This document shows positions 25,576 to 38,765 of a stretch of DNA of 64,000 nucleotides, in pieces. The DNA lies in assembly GCA_031277855.1 (NCBI GenBank), contig JAITLO010000034.1, positions 1-64,000 on the forward strand. Reading direction: 5' to 3'. Both the position numbers and the translations under genes were made by a program. Under the pieces are notes generated by a model, which was not told the origin of the DNA, ran no database searches, and worked only from the letters and a program-made list of their open reading frames with translations. Position 1 is the first letter of the stretch. Each line of letters starts with the position of its first letter. The DNA comes from Acidovorax sp. GTDB lineage: Bacteria > Pseudomonadota > Gammaproteobacteria > Burkholderiales > Burkholderiaceae_C.

Positions 25576-26761
25576 CAATCCAGACGGCCAGTACCAGCAC
25601 AACGCCTTTGACGATCATTTGCCAGGAACTGTCCACATTCATTTGCTGCATGCCGTTGTCCAGGCTGGCCATGACCAGGGCGCCAAGCAATGCCCCATAT
25701 ACGGTGCCGGAGCCTCCGCGCATCGATGTACCGCCAATAAAGCAAGCAGAAATGGCATCCAGCTCGCCGCCCACGCCGGCCGAAGGTGAGCCCGCAGCGG
25801 CCCGTGCGGTGGTGACAATGCCCGCAAAAGCGCACATCAGCCCCATCAGCACAAACACCAGCAGCTTGACGCGGCCCACATTCACGCCAGACAGACGCGT
25901 GGCCTCCACATTGCCCCCCACGGCGTAGACATGGCGGCCAAACACGGTGTGCATGGCCAGGTAGGAAAAAACGGCCAGCAACACCAGCAAGATCAAGACC
26001 GGCAGCGGCACGCCATTGGCCTGGTTGAGCACGGCCACAAAGCCAAAAGCAAAGACCGTAATGGCCAGCAGCTTGAGCCAGTCCTGCCACTGCGGTGTAG
26101 GTTTGGGGGCGTGATGCTGCAAAGCGGCTTGCCTGTGGCGGTAGCGGCGGCGCAGCGTCAGCGCGGCACACGCAGCCACGATCACCGCCGCCAGCCACCA
26201 TGACAGCCAGGGCGGCACAAAGCTCTGCGCGATCTGGCCGAGCGCATCCGGTACCGGGGCAATGGTCACGCTGTCGGTGCTCCACTGCAGCAGGCCGCGA
26301 AAGGCCAGCATGCCGCCCAAACCCACAATGAACGAGGGCACGCGCAGCTGGGTGACGATCAAGCCGTTGACCACGCCAATGGCTGCCCCCATGGCCAGCA
26401 CCGTGGCCACGGTCAGCCCCGTGCTCCAGCCCAGGTTGACGGTGAGCAGGGCGGCCAGCCCGCCCAAAAGCCCCAGCAGCGAGCCCACCGACAAATCGAT
26501 CTCCCCGGCGATGATGACAAACACCATGCCGCAGGCCAGCATGCCCGTGACCGACATCTGCAAGAACAGGTTGGAGATGCTGTTGGGGGTGAGAAAGGTG
26601 CCGCCCGTTTGCAGGTAGAAAAAGGCCCAGATCAGCGCCACGGCCAGCAGCAGGGCCAGCAGCTTGTAGCGCGTAAAAAGCTGCTGCATGCGGCGCCCAT
26701 CCGGGGGCGTATCACCGCTGCCGCGCGCAGCCAGGGTGGGGGTGTGCAAGGTGTTGGACAT
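25547..26761 (-). CDS. xylH: Sugar ABC transporter permease (XylH-like)
   Basis: A 404-residue inner membrane permease of the CUT2/BPD_transp_2 family. It has about ten hydrophobic segments; LSVGSLLGLLGGLAALL and the GANVEATRLSGVNV-type loop for ATPase contact are typical. Length matches XylH (about 390). It is preceded by the XylG-like ATPase gene (4 nt gap) and followed by the lactonase. Substrate is taken from the binding protein, which looks xylose-type. Confidence 0.87.
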   Translation of the reverse strand: MSNTLHTPTLAARGSGDTPPDGRRMQQLFTRYKLLALLLAVALIWAFFYLQTGGTFLTPNSISNLFLQMSVTGMLACGMVFVIIAGEIDLSVGSLLGLLGGLAALLTVNLGWSTGLTVATVLAMGAAIGVVNGLIVTQLRVPSFIVGLGGMLAFRGLLQWSTDSVTIAPVPDALGQIAQSFVPPWLSWWLAAVIVAACAALTLRRRYRHRQAALQHHAPKPTPQWQDWLKLLAITVFAFGFVAVLNQANGVPLPVLILLVLLAVFSYLAMHTVFGRHVYAVGGNVEATRLSGVNVGRVKLLVFVLMGLMCAFAGIVTTARAAAGSPSAGVGGELDAISACFIGGTSMRGGSGTVYGALLGALVMASLDNGMQQMNVDSSWQMIVKGVVLVLAVWIDVATRSERA

Positions 26762-26765
26762 GGCA

Positions 26766-28310
26766 TCAGGCCGCAGCGCGGCGGGGTTCAGCGTTAAGGG
26801 CTGCAGCCAGAATGCGTTCCTGGGTCAGGCCCTGGTTGATGAAGTCGCCGCGCAACTGGCCTTCGCCCATGACCAGCACGCGGTGGCTCATACCCAGAAT
26901 CTCCGGCATCTCGGACGACACCAGCACAATGGCCATGCCGGACGCAGCCAGCTCGGCAATCATTTGGTAGATGTCGTATTTGGAGCCCACGTCCACGCCG
27001 CGTGTGGGCTCGTCCAGAATCAAGACCTTGGGCATGGTCAGCACCATCTTGGTCAGCACCGCTTTTTGCTGGTTGCCGCCGGACAGCGAGGCAATGGGCA
27101 AGGTGGGGCTGGCGGTCTTGATATGCAGGCGCTGAATCTCGCGCAGCACCACGGCCTGCTCAGAGCCTTGGTCAATGTGCATGCCGCGCGCATGCTGGGT
27201 GAGGGTGGCCAGCGTGATGTTGGCATCCACCCCCAGCAGCGGCACGATGCCGTGGCGCTTGCGGTCTTCGGGCACCAGGCCCAGGCCGCAGGCAATGGCC
27301 TGGGCGGGGGTGTTGATCCACACGGGCTGGCCGTGCAGGGCGATTTGTGCGGTGCTGCGCCCTGGGTAGGCGCCAAACAGTGCGCTCACCATCTCGGTAC
27401 GGCCCGCGCCCACCAGGCCGGCAATGCCCAGAATCTCGCCGCGGCGCACGGCAAAGCCCACGTTGTCTACTCGCTTGCGCTGGGGATTGTTGGTGTCCCA
27501 GCAAGTGATGCAGCGGGCCTCCATCACCACCTCGCCCACCTGGTGCTGCACCGGTGGGTAAAGCGCATGCATTTCACGGCCCACCATCATGGTGATGATG
27601 TCCTCCACACGCATCTCGGCAGCGGGGCGGGTGGCTATCAGCCTGCCGTCACGCAAAATGGCGATGCTGTCGCACACCTGCTTCACCTCGTCGAGCTTGT
27701 GCGAGATGTAGATGCAGGCCACGCCGCTGCGTTTGAGGTCTTGGATGATGGAGAGCAGCACCGCAATTTCCTGGGCTGACAGCGAAGAGGTGGGCTCATC
27801 CAGAATCAATAGCCGCGCATTTTTGGCCAGCGCCTTGGCAATCTCGAACAACTGCTGCTGGCCGCTGCCGTAGTGCATCACGGGTGCGCTCACATCCACA
27901 TCGCTCAGGTGCAGGCGGGCAAGTAACTCCCTGGAGCGGGCATGCATGGAGTCGTAGTCCATGCGCCCGCCGGGCTTGGTGATCTCGTTGCCCAGAAAGA
28001 TGTTTTCCGCCACCGACAACTGCTGCACCAGCATCAACTCCTGGTGGATGATGACAATGCCTGCCCGCTCGCTGTCGCGCACCGAATGCGCGCGCAGCGG
28101 CTGGCCTTCCCAGTCCATCTCGCCTTCAAAACTGCCATGGGGGTAGACCCCGGACAGCACCTTCATCAGCGTGGACTTGCCCGCGCCGTTTTCACCGCAC
28201 AGGCCCAGGCATTCACCGGGGCGCACCGCCAGGCTCACGCCCTCCAGCGCCCGCACGCCGGCAAACGACTTCACGATGTTGTGCATTTCCAGCAAGGCCT
28301 TGCTGCGCAT
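26766..28310 (-). CDS. xylG: Sugar ABC transporter ATP-binding protein (XylG-like)
   Basis: About 514 residues with two ABC domains in tandem, as in CUT2 systems. The first has [16 protein letters not shown], a [15 protein letters not shown] signature-like segment and [11 protein letters not shown]. The second has [19 protein letters not shown] and [16 protein letters not shown]. The ATG at 28310 has a strong ribosome site (AAGGAG, 6 nt spacing); the longer frame starting at 28355 lacks this. Part of the xylF-G-H operon. Confidence 0.9.
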   Translation of the reverse strand: MRSKALLEMHNIVKSFAGVRALEGVSLAVRPGECLGLCGENGAGKSTLMKVLSGVYPHGSFEGEMDWEGQPLRAHSVRDSERAGIVIIHQELMLVQQLSVAENIFLGNEITKPGGRMDYDSMHARSRELLARLHLSDVDVSAPVMHYGSGQQQLFEIAKALAKNARLLILDEPTSSLSAQEIAVLLSIIQDLKRSGVACIYISHKLDEVKQVCDSIAILRDGRLIATRPAAEMRVEDIITMMVGREMHALYPPVQHQVGEVVMEARCITCWDTNNPQRKRVDNVGFAVRRGEILGIAGLVGAGRTEMVSALFGAYPGRSTAQIALHGQPVWINTPAQAIACGLGLVPEDRKRHGIVPLLGVDANITLATLTQHARGMHIDQGSEQAVVLREIQRLHIKTASPTLPIASLSGGNQQKAVLTKMVLTMPKVLILDEPTRGVDVGSKYDIYQMIAELAASGMAIVLVSSEMPEILGMSHRVLVMGEGQLRGDFINQGLTQERILAAALNAEPRRAAA

Positions 28311-28362
28311 GCCGTGCTCCTTGAGGCTGATCGCTTGGGCCAGGGCAGTGAGCATGCCGCGC

Positions 28363-29370
28363 TTATTTGCCGAAGATTTGCTGGCGGGTGTAGAAGCCGT
28401 CTTGAATGACGATGTCCAGCGTGTCCTTGGTCAGCAAAGTGGGCGTCAGCAGCATGGTGTCCACATCTTTTTTGCCGTTGTGGAGTTTTGTGTTGAACTT
28501 GGGCGTGCCACCCTGTATCAGCGTGATGGCCATTTGCGCAGCGCTGCTGGCAATGTGTTTGATGGGCTTGTACACCGTCATGGCTTGGGTGCCTTCGGCC
28601 ACGCGGCGCACACCGGCCAGGTCGGCATCCTGGCCCGAAACAGGCACCTTGCCCGCCAGCTTTTGGCCATTCAGGGCCTGTATGGCGCCACCTGCCGTGC
28701 CGTCGTTGGAGGCCACAATCCCCTGGATGTTGTTGCCATTGGCGGTCAGGGCGTTTTCCACAATGCTCTGGGCCTTCATCGGGTCCCACTCCGGCGTCCA
28801 CTGCTGGCCCACGATCTTGATGTCCCCCTTGTCCACCAGGGGCTGCAGCACCTTCATCTGGCCCGCGCGGAACATGCGGGAGTTGTTGTCGGTGGAGGCG
28901 CCCCCCAGCAAAAAGTAATTGCCCTTGGGCGCCAGCTTGACCAGGGCCTGGGCCTGCATCTCGCCAATCTTCTCGTTGTCGAAGGAGATATAGGCATCCA
29001 CATCGGCATTCAGAATCAACCGGTCATACGACACCACGCGTATGCCTTTTTTCTTGGCGCTGGCAATCGCATTGCTGAGCACCTTGGAGTTGAACGGAAC
29101 AATCACCAAGGCATCCACGTTCTGGGCGATCAGGTTTTCAATCTGGGCAATCTGCTTGGCCTCATTCGCATTGGCCGACTGCACATTCACGCTGGCCCCC
29201 AGCTTTTGCGCCGCCTCGACAAAGTAGTCGCGGTCATGCGTCCAACGCTCTACGCGCAAGTCGTCAATCGAAAACCCAATCACCGGCGCCTGCTTGCTGG
29301 CATAGACCGATGTGGTGCTCAGCAGCAAAAGTGCGGCTGCAGTCAAAGAAGACAGAGCAAAAGAAGTCAT
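28363..29370 (-). CDS. xylF: D-xylose-type periplasmic sugar-binding protein (XylF)
   Basis: A 335-residue periplasmic binding protein. A signal peptide ending at SVYASK precedes [57 protein letters not shown] and [16 protein letters not shown], which follow E. coli XylF closely. It delivers the sugar to the XylGH-like transporter. The ATG at 29370 places the signal peptide correctly; the longer open frame is spurious. Its promoter region carries a palindromic operator at 29602-29617. Confidence 0.92.
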   Translation of the reverse strand: MTSFALSSLTAAALLLLSTTSVYASKQAPVIGFSIDDLRVERWTHDRDYFVEAAQKLGASVNVQSANANEAKQIAQIENLIAQNVDALVIVPFNSKVLSNAIASAKKKGIRVVSYDRLILNADVDAYISFDNEKIGEMQAQALVKLAPKGNYFLLGGASTDNNSRMFRAGQMKVLQPLVDKGDIKIVGQQWTPEWDPMKAQSIVENALTANGNNIQGIVASNDGTAGGAIQALNGQKLAGKVPVSGQDADLAGVRRVAEGTQAMTVYKPIKHIASSAAQMAITLIQGGTPKFNTKLHNGKKDVDTMLLTPTLLTKDTLDIVIQDGFYTRQQIFGK

Positions 29371-30251
29371 GGCAGGCCTTGTGTGGGGTGATGAAGAAAG
29401 TGGGCTTATGGGGTGTGTTGCGGCTTTCTGGCCCATGGCATGGATGCCTTGGCGGCGGCAAAGGGATGCTGTGCGGTATGCAAGAGCTGCCGGGTCGCCA
29501 TGGGCTTGTCTCCTCGGTTCGTTTTTGAGGTGGTACACATCGCGTGTCATCTCGCAGGACTGGGCAGCGATGCATTCCCTAGTGCCTAATGTCCGATTGT
29601 TTTGACAGCGCTGTCAATTTGGGGTTTGCAGCATCAGGGAAAGCGCGGAAGCTGTATGCACAGCCCATGCCCTTGGTGGCAGGTACCGGGTTGCCTTGGC
29701 GGGTGAGCGAGTTTCGCATGCAGTGCATGGGGTGCAGTAAAACGAAAGAAATCGCCGCGATTCGAATTTTTAAACCGGGGATTGAACGCAAGTAATCGGT
29801 GAGAAAGAGGCTGGTTGTCTATCCAAATCCCCTTGCGTATAGAAGTCGCTGCTTCTGGCGCAGGTGTGTACAGCGCTTTGCTTGCGGTCTTGTCTGAGTG
29901 AAAAGCAAGGTATTGCCGTGTGCTGGCGACAGTCAATGTCGTCAGTATTTGTAATTGTTTGCTGCATAAGTGGGGCATATGCGAGGCTGCCGAAACTAAG
30001 CAGATTGCTGCTTTAAATGGTAGGAAATCAGAAAAATCTCAGATACAAATGTTCTGCATGTGTGCGTGCAATCACATCGAAACAGTGTTAGGCCGCAATG
30101 CATATGCCCTGTTTAGCGATTGATTTGAAAAAAATACCAATTCATAGTTTTTATGAAACAATTCTGATACACGACTGATAAAATTGACATTTTTTGTGAT
30201 CAGCTTTTGTGTTGGTTCTGGGTACAAGCGGCCCGGGCGTGCACGCTTGTT
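29371..30251. other. Divergent intergenic region xylF-kpsM
   Basis: About 880 bp. The left 230 bp form the xylF leader and operator. From about 29,790 to 30,200 the sequence is AT-rich with no convincing gene, ending in an A/T-dense tract near 30,120-30,195 that probably holds the capsule promoter. No IS, integrase or repeat boundary was recognised. Confidence 0.5.
29587..29617 (-). promoter_or_regulatory. LacI-type operator and promoter of the xylF operon
   Basis: A perfect 16-bp palindrome TTGACAGCGCTGTCAA at 29602-29617, whose first six bases on the minus strand also read as a consensus -35 (TTGACA). Eight bases further, on the minus strand, lies GACATTA, a possible -10. The same palindrome, followed 8 bases later by the same GACATTA, stands before the symporter/GH3 operon at 48176. 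Repression by the LacI-type protein at 22473 is inferred. Confidence 0.8.
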
Positions 30252-31064
30252 ATGGAATCAGCCCAACCCACAGGCGCGTCTTCTGCGCCGCGCAATTCAC
30301 TCTCCGTCACCCTCGCCGTCTGGAATGCGCTGTTCTTGCGTGAGGCAGTCGCCCGCCTGAGCGCAACGCGCGGTGCCTGGGTGCTCATCTTGCTGGAGCC
30401 CGTGCTGCATGCCTGCTTCATGCTGGTGCTCTACACCGTGTTACGTACCCGCTCCGTGGCCGGTGCTGATGTGGCCGTGTGGTTGGTGTTGGGGCTGACG
30501 GGCTATTTTACGGCGCAAAACATCTTTCAGCGGGCCATGGGGGCGGTGGATGCCAACAAGGCCTTGTTTGCCTACCGCCAGGTGCGGCCCATAGACGCCG
30601 TGCTGGTGCGTGCCGCGCTGGAGGCACTGCTGGGCCTGTTGGTGCTGCTGCTGCTGCTGGCAGGGTTGGCATTCTTTGGCCACTCGGTCGTGCCGGACGC
30701 GCCCATGGAAACCATGCTCTCTTTTATAGGGCTGATGCTGGCCGCACTGGGAATGGGCCTGGTCATTTCTGTGTTGGGTGACCTGGTTCCAGAGCTTGGC
30801 AACTTTATTTCATTCTTGTTCCGGCCGCTTTATATTTTGTCTGGGGCCATTTTCCCGCTGTCTGCACTTTCTGTGCAGTACCGGGAATGGGCTTTTTACA
30901 ACCCCTATGCCCATGGGCTGGAGTTGCTCAGAAGCAGCTTTTTCCCTATATACCACGCGGCACCCGAAGCCAATTTTCAATATCTGTATGGTTTTGCCGC
31001 GGCATCCATTTTTCTGGGTCTGGCCCTGCAGATTCGTTTTGCACAGCGAATGAGAGCGCAATGA
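30252..31064 (+). CDS. kpsM: Capsule polysaccharide ABC exporter permease KpsM
   Basis: A 270-residue ABC-2 type permease with about six membrane helices. LSVTLAVWNALFLREAVARL at the N-terminus and PLYILSGAIFPLSALSVQYR near residue 195 are typical of KpsM/CtrC/BexB proteins. Together with KpsT it moves the lipid-linked capsule polymer across the inner membrane. Its stop overlaps the kpsT start (ATGA). It is the first gene of the capsule locus. Confidence 0.92.
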   Translation: MESAQPTGASSAPRNSLSVTLAVWNALFLREAVARLSATRGAWVLILLEPVLHACFMLVLYTVLRTRSVAGADVAVWLVLGLTGYFTAQNIFQRAMGAVDANKALFAYRQVRPIDAVLVRAALEALLGLLVLLLLLAGLAFFGHSVVPDAPMETMLSFIGLMLAALGMGLVISVLGDLVPELGNFISFLFRPLYILSGAIFPLSALSVQYREWAFYNPYAHGLELLRSSFFPIYHAAPEANFQYLYGFAAASIFLGLALQIRFAQRMRAQ

Positions 31065-31732
31065 TTATTGTCAACGATGTGCATAAACGCTTTCAAACCC
31101 CGCATGGCGCAGGCCGCTGGGTGCTCAAAGGTGTGAACTTCACGATTCCCTCCCATGTCAGCGTGGGCCTGGTGGGGCGCAACGGCGCAGGTAAATCCAC
31201 ATTGCTGAGCTTGATTGGCGGGGTTGATACCCCTACGCGCGGCACGGTGGAGCGGCGCTGCCGGGTGTCCTGGCCCATGGGCTACGGCGGCGGCCTGCAG
31301 GGCTCCCTCACCGGCCGGCAAAACGCCAAATTTGTGTGCCGTCTGCATGGCTTTGCTGAGGCCCAGGCCATGGCCGAAAAAATTGCCTATATCGAAGAGT
31401 TTGCCGAGCTGGGTAAATCATTTGATGAACCGGTGCGCAATTATTCGTCGGGTATGAAGTCCCGGCTGCAATTTGGCCTGTCACTGGCTTTTGAATTTGA
31501 TGTGTATATCTCTGACGAGGCCACCTCTGCAGGTGATGCCTCGTTTAGAAAAAAGGCTGCAGATGCATTCAAACGCATTGCAGACAGGTCCGGCCTGATT
31601 ATGGTGTCGCACAGCGATGGCACCCTGCGCCAGTTTTGCCAGGCCGGTATCTGGCTGCATGAAGGCCAGGCTTATTGGTTTGATGACCTGGAAGATGCCT
31701 TGAAGAATTACCAAGACAGTATTGCTAAATGA
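31061..31732 (+). CDS. kpsT: Capsule polysaccharide ABC exporter ATPase KpsT
   Basis: A 223-residue ATPase, the usual short KpsT length. Walker [12 protein letters not shown] (about 46-54), the signature NYSSGMKSRLQFGLSLAFEF and DEATSAGDASFR. It starts inside the kpsM stop and ends overlapping kpsE by 4 nt, so kpsM-T-E are translationally coupled. Confidence 0.94.
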   Translation: MIIVNDVHKRFQTPHGAGRWVLKGVNFTIPSHVSVGLVGRNGAGKSTLLSLIGGVDTPTRGTVERRCRVSWPMGYGGGLQGSLTGRQNAKFVCRLHGFAEAQAMAEKIAYIEEFAELGKSFDEPVRNYSSGMKSRLQFGLSLAFEFDVYISDEATSAGDASFRKKAADAFKRIADRSGLIMVSHSDGTLRQFCQAGIWLHEGQAYWFDDLEDALKNYQDSIAK

Positions 31733-32856
31733 TCGATTTTTTGAAAAACAAGCGTTTTCAAGGCCTGTGCAAGGCCATGTGGCGGATGAAGGTGTTGTCG
31801 CTGGCGCTGGGGGCCTGCATGGTGGCTGCGGTGTACTGGGGGCTTGTGGCTTCTGACCGCTATGTCTCTGAAGCCCATGTGCTGATCCAGCGCACCGATA
31901 TGGCCTCATCGCAGGCCATGGACTTTGGGGCCTTGCTCTCGGGTGACAGCGGCTCCCGCGTAGACCAGATGCTGCTGCGCGACCGCCTGCTGTCCGTGGA
32001 CATGCTGCAGCACCTGGACAAGACCCTGGGCCTGCGAGAGCACTACAGCAGCCATGAGCGCGACATTCTTTCGCGCATGTTTTTTCAAGACGCGTCTTTG
32101 GAGTTCTTTCACAAGCACTTTCTTTCGCGCGTGAGCGTGGAGTATGACGAGTACGCCGGCGTGCTCGTCATCCAGGCCCAGGCCTATGAGCCTGAGATGG
32201 CGCAAAAAATCAGCCGCGCCCTGGTGCAAGAGGGTGAGCGCTATATGAACCAGCTGGGCCATGAGCTGGCGCGCGAGCAGGTGGATTTTTTGGAAAAACA
32301 GGTCAAGGAGCGCAGCGATCTGGCGCTGGATGCACGCCAGCGCGTGCTGGCCTTTCAAAACGCCAAGGGCTTGATATCGCCCCAGTCTGCAGCCGAGAGC
32401 ATGGCGGCGGTGGTCAACAAGCTGGAGGCCCAGCTCACCGAATTGAATGCCCGCAAAACCGCCTTGCAGGGCTATCTGGCACCTACGGCCCCGGCCGTGG
32501 TGGAGGTGGATTTGCAAATGAAGGCGGTAGAGCAGCAGATTGCCCTGGAAAAAAACCGCCTCACCGGTGCCAAGGGCCAATCGCTGAACAAGACCGTAGA
32601 GGCCTACCAGCGCCTGGAGCTGGAAGCCCAGTTTCTGCAAGACGCCTACAAGAGCGCGCTGATTGCGTTGGAAAAAGGCCGTGTGGAAGCCACACGCACG
32701 CTGAAGAAGGTGCAGGTCTTGCAAAGCCCTTCGTTGCCTGAATACCCCATGCGGCCCCGCCGCCTCTACAACATCGCCACCTTTGTCTTGGGCGCCTTGC
32801 TGCTGGCAGGGCTGGTTCAACTGCTGGTGTCCATCGTGCGCGACCACCGCGACTGA
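31729..32856 (+). CDS. kpsE: Capsule export inner membrane PCP protein KpsE
   Basis: A 375-residue polysaccharide co-polymerase/export adaptor. One N-terminal helix (about 24-43) and one C-terminal helix (about 347-367) flank a periplasmic part with coiled coils (around 180-230 and 285-325). The PEYPMRPRRLYNI segment before the second helix is typical of KpsE/CtrB/BexC. It connects KpsMT with the outer membrane KpsD. Confidence 0.92.
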   Translation: MIDFLKNKRFQGLCKAMWRMKVLSLALGACMVAAVYWGLVASDRYVSEAHVLIQRTDMASSQAMDFGALLSGDSGSRVDQMLLRDRLLSVDMLQHLDKTLGLREHYSSHERDILSRMFFQDASLEFFHKHFLSRVSVEYDEYAGVLVIQAQAYEPEMAQKISRALVQEGERYMNQLGHELAREQVDFLEKQVKERSDLALDARQRVLAFQNAKGLISPQSAAESMAAVVNKLEAQLTELNARKTALQGYLAPTAPAVVEVDLQMKAVEQQIALEKNRLTGAKGQSLNKTVEAYQRLELEAQFLQDAYKSALIALEKGRVEATRTLKKVQVLQSPSLPEYPMRPRRLYNIATFVLGALLLAGLVQLLVSIVRDHRD

Positions 32857-32882
32857 TTTTCTTGAATTTTTTGAACCTCACC

Positions 32883-34700
32883 ATGCAACGTTTTATTGCC
32901 CGCACCTCTGCAGCTTCTGCGGTCGCGCTGCTGTTGGCTGGTATGGCGCCAGCCAAAGCCCAGACTTACCCGGCCAGCATGCAGCAGCCTCAAACCATGC
33001 AGCCAAACGCGCAGCAAGCCGCTGGTAGCGGCTTCAACAGCACAGACCCGCTGCAGATCAACCAGGCCCTGGGCTTGCTGCCCACCGGCAATGCCGGCAC
33101 GGCCGTCCCGGCGGGGCGCACCAGCGTGGCTGCATCTGCCACCGCGCTGCCTGCGGACGCCCCGGTAGGGGATTACGCCGGCAACTACCTTGCCAATGGG
33201 CACAGCGATGTGTTTGGGGCCAATCTGTTTACGGGCAGCTTTGCCCGTGCCGGTGCCACCCAGTTCAACCCCGACTACCTGATTGCCGTGGGCGACCAGA
33301 TTCATCTGCGGCTTTGGGGCGGTTTTGCATTTGACAGCGTGGCCGTGGTTGACCCGCAAGGCAATATCTTTTTGCCGCAGGTAGGCCCGGTCAAGGTGCT
33401 GGGCATTGCCAACAAAAACCTGCAGCCGCAGGTGGAAGCGGCCGTGCGCCGCGTGTTCCGCGCCAATGTGTTCAGCTATGCCAGCCTGGCTGCGGCCCAG
33501 CCCGTGCGCATTTTTGTGGGCGGCAATGTGGTGCGCCCGGGCCTGTACCACGGCACCAGCATGGACAGCCTGCTCAACTACCTGGACCAGGCCGGCGGCA
33601 TAGACCCCGAGCGCGGCAGCTTTTTGACGGTGCAGGTCAAGCGTGGCTCTGCAGTGCGCGCCAGCTTTAACCTTTACGACTTTTTGCTCAAGGGCCAGTT
33701 GCCCCTGCTGCAGCTCAGCGATGGCGACGTGATTTTTGTGCCCCCGCTGGCCAACCGGGTGCGCGTGTCGGGCCTGGTGAACAACGCCAAGCGTTTTGAG
33801 TTTGCGGGCAACTCCGAAACCGTAGCCGAGCTGATGCAACTGGCCAAGCCCCTGGCCCAGGCCACCCATGTGCGCATTGCGCGCAATACCGGCACTGTGA
33901 AGAACACCGAGTACTACCCGCTGCAAGATGCCCCAACCTTGGCGCTGCAAAACGGGGACGAGCTGGAATTCACCGCCGACAAAAAGCCCGGCACCATCAC
34001 CGTGCGGGTGGAGGGCGAGCACATGAACTCTCAGGAATATGTGCTGCCCTATGGCACCCGCCTGGGCGCGTTGATGCACAGCATACAAACGCTGCCCGAT
34101 GCCGAGCCCGAAAGCATTCAGCTCTTCCGCCAAAGCGTGCGCGAGCGCCAGAAAGAAATGCTGGCCACCAGCCTGCGCAGCCTGGAAACCGCCTTGCTGA
34201 CGGCGCGCAGCGGCAGCAGCGACGAGGCCCGCTTGCGCAAGGAAGAGGCCGACCTGACGCTGCAGTGGATAGAGCGCGCCAAACAGATTGAGCCTGCAGG
34301 CCAGGTGCAAATTGCCCAGGCCAGCCAGCGCAACAACATGCTGCTGGAAAACGGCGATGTGATTCGCATCCCCCGCAAAGACGGCCTAGTGCTGGTCAGC
34401 GGTGAGGTGCTGTTCCCCAACGCCGTGGCCTTTGATGGCGCACTCAGCCTGAAGGATTACATCGACAGAGCTGGCGGCTTTACCCAGACCGCAGACAACG
34501 CCCGCGTGGTGGTGGCCCAGCGCGATGGTGCATTCAAGCAGGTGGATACCAGCAAGCTGTTTGCCGACATGAATATCAAGGCAGGCGACCAGGTTTTGGT
34601 GCTGCCCAAGGTGGACGAGAAAAAGCGCCAGTTCTGGAAGGATATGACGCAAATCATGTACCAGATCGCTATCAGCGCGAAAGTTGTTTTTGGATTGTAA
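32883..34700 (+). CDS. kpsD: Capsule export outer membrane/periplasmic protein KpsD
   Basis: A protein of 605 residues with a signal peptide ending in PAKAQ. A poly-export domain follows (about 110-175, YLIAVGDQIHLRLWGGFAFD), with several SLBB-type beta-grasp repeats (FVGGNVVRPGLYHGTS; VSGEVLFPNAVAFDGALSL) and a helical stretch around 415-460. The C-terminus FWKDMTQIMYQIAISAKVVF is typical for KpsD. The ATG at 32883 is preferred to the upstream TTG. Base composition drops sharply right after the stop. Confidence 0.92.
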   Translation: MQRFIARTSAASAVALLLAGMAPAKAQTYPASMQQPQTMQPNAQQAAGSGFNSTDPLQINQALGLLPTGNAGTAVPAGRTSVAASATALPADAPVGDYAGNYLANGHSDVFGANLFTGSFARAGATQFNPDYLIAVGDQIHLRLWGGFAFDSVAVVDPQGNIFLPQVGPVKVLGIANKNLQPQVEAAVRRVFRANVFSYASLAAAQPVRIFVGGNVVRPGLYHGTSMDSLLNYLDQAGGIDPERGSFLTVQVKRGSAVRASFNLYDFLLKGQLPLLQLSDGDVIFVPPLANRVRVSGLVNNAKRFEFAGNSETVAELMQLAKPLAQATHVRIARNTGTVKNTEYYPLQDAPTLALQNGDELEFTADKKPGTITVRVEGEHMNSQEYVLPYGTRLGALMHSIQTLPDAEPESIQLFRQSVRERQKEMLATSLRSLETALLTARSGSSDEARLRKEEADLTLQWIERAKQIEPAGQVQIAQASQRNNMLLENGDVIRIPRKDGLVLVSGEVLFPNAVAFDGALSLKDYIDRAGGFTQTADNARVVVAQRDGAFKQVDTSKLFADMNIKAGDQVLVLPKVDEKKRQFWKDMTQIMYQIAISAKVVFGL

Positions 34701-34704
34701 ATTT

Positions 34705-35769
34705 ATGAATGCTATTGATTCTAATAGGTCGATATTAGTTACAACAGATTTTCTCTCGGAGAGAATCGCGACTGTTAACTATCATTCGCAAGGTATTATT
34801 CCTTTGCTTGTTTCTATATTTAATAGATTTTCACATTGCGTCGATGAGTTTCCTCGAAATTTCTTCACACCCAATAAATATTTTGATCCTCAAATATTTT
34901 TTAATTTATCGGGATTTGATTATAGTAAAGAGCTTCCTCCTATTGTTGATATTAATGATGTCTCTCCAGAATCGATTAGATATTTCGAAAACAAATTCAA
35001 ATCCTATGACATAGTTGTTGGCTGGGAGCTAATGCCTTTAACCGAAAAAATATTCGACTTAATTGGCATTCGATACATAAATATGTGGCTACATCCTGTA
35101 AGGTTCATGGATGATGAAATACTTGCAGTCAAAACAAATTGCAATAAGTTTTTAAAATTTCTAAAAAAATACTCCATATCTGAAGATAGCTTTTATGTTA
35201 ATGCTGCTTATTGCAAGGCTGTTATTAAAAGAAGATCTAAAATAAAAATAGATAAAAACTCGGCTGCAATATTTGGTCAAGTTTCTAATGATAAGACCTT
35301 ACGAACTCAGAATGGTTTTCTGAGTTTATCAAAAAATTATTTGGATGAGATCTTAAGAATTAGTGCTAGCTATAATAAGATTTATTTCTGCAAGCATCCG
35401 TTGCAGAAAAATGATTCTGAATTTAAATTTTTAAAATCTCAGGTGAAGAATATAGAGAATATATCTGCAAATGGATATGAGATTATTGCGAATGAAAATA
35501 TAGATTTGGTAGCAGCAATTTCATCCAGTATAACGATTGAGTCATATTATTTTGGGAAAGATGTTGTGGTTTTTAATAAACCCACGGTTGATATTAATGG
35601 GGAAGAATATTGCAATATAGGCGTTGAGTTTTTTGATCCAAAATTCTGGGCGAATTGTTTTGGTTATAAGGGATATGAACAAAATGGGGTGTTCAGGTTT
35701 GGAGAAAAGAATAAATTTAGAAATGTTTTGGATGCCTATTATTCTTATGGAATTATGAAGGACTTTTGA
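34705..35769 (+). CDS. Putative capsule glycosyltransferase-like protein (strain-specific region)
   Basis: A 354-residue AT-rich gene 4 nt after kpsD. I cannot assign a family with certainty. The C-terminal half shows IYFCKHPLQKND followed by ENIDLVAAISSSITIESYYFGKDVV. That arrangement (a His-Pro motif, then a Ser-rich loop and Glu before a hydrophobic strand) resembles GT-B type capsule transferases and CMP-binding proteins such as KpsC and KpsS. No signal peptide or membrane segment. It is probably a cytoplasmic enzyme that builds the specific repeat unit. The low GC content separates it from the surrounding export genes. Confidence 0.6.
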   Translation: MNAIDSNRSILVTTDFLSERIATVNYHSQGIIPLLVSIFNRFSHCVDEFPRNFFTPNKYFDPQIFFNLSGFDYSKELPPIVDINDVSPESIRYFENKFKSYDIVVGWELMPLTEKIFDLIGIRYINMWLHPVRFMDDEILAVKTNCNKFLKFLKKYSISEDSFYVNAAYCKAVIKRRSKIKIDKNSAAIFGQVSNDKTLRTQNGFLSLSKNYLDEILRISASYNKIYFCKHPLQKNDSEFKFLKSQVKNIENISANGYEIIANENIDLVAAISSSITIESYYFGKDVVVFNKPTVDINGEEYCNIGVEFFDPKFWANCFGYKGYEQNGVFRFGEKNKFRNVLDAYYSYGIMKDF

Positions 35770-35770
35770 G

Positions 35771-38726
<2,956 letters not shown>

Positions 38727-38765
38727 GTTGTTGCCTGGTTTGGCTTCAGTTTTTTAATCAAATAC

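Noticed and set aside
24493-25611. Plus-strand open frame opposite the lactonase
   Set aside because: The minus frame has propeller repeats and operon context; the plus frame has none.
29790-30200. AT-rich stretch between xylF and kpsM as a possible small gene, phage remnant or IS scar
   Set aside because: Only short frames without ribosome sites and no inverted terminal repeats or transposase motifs; listed as promoter-containing spacer only.
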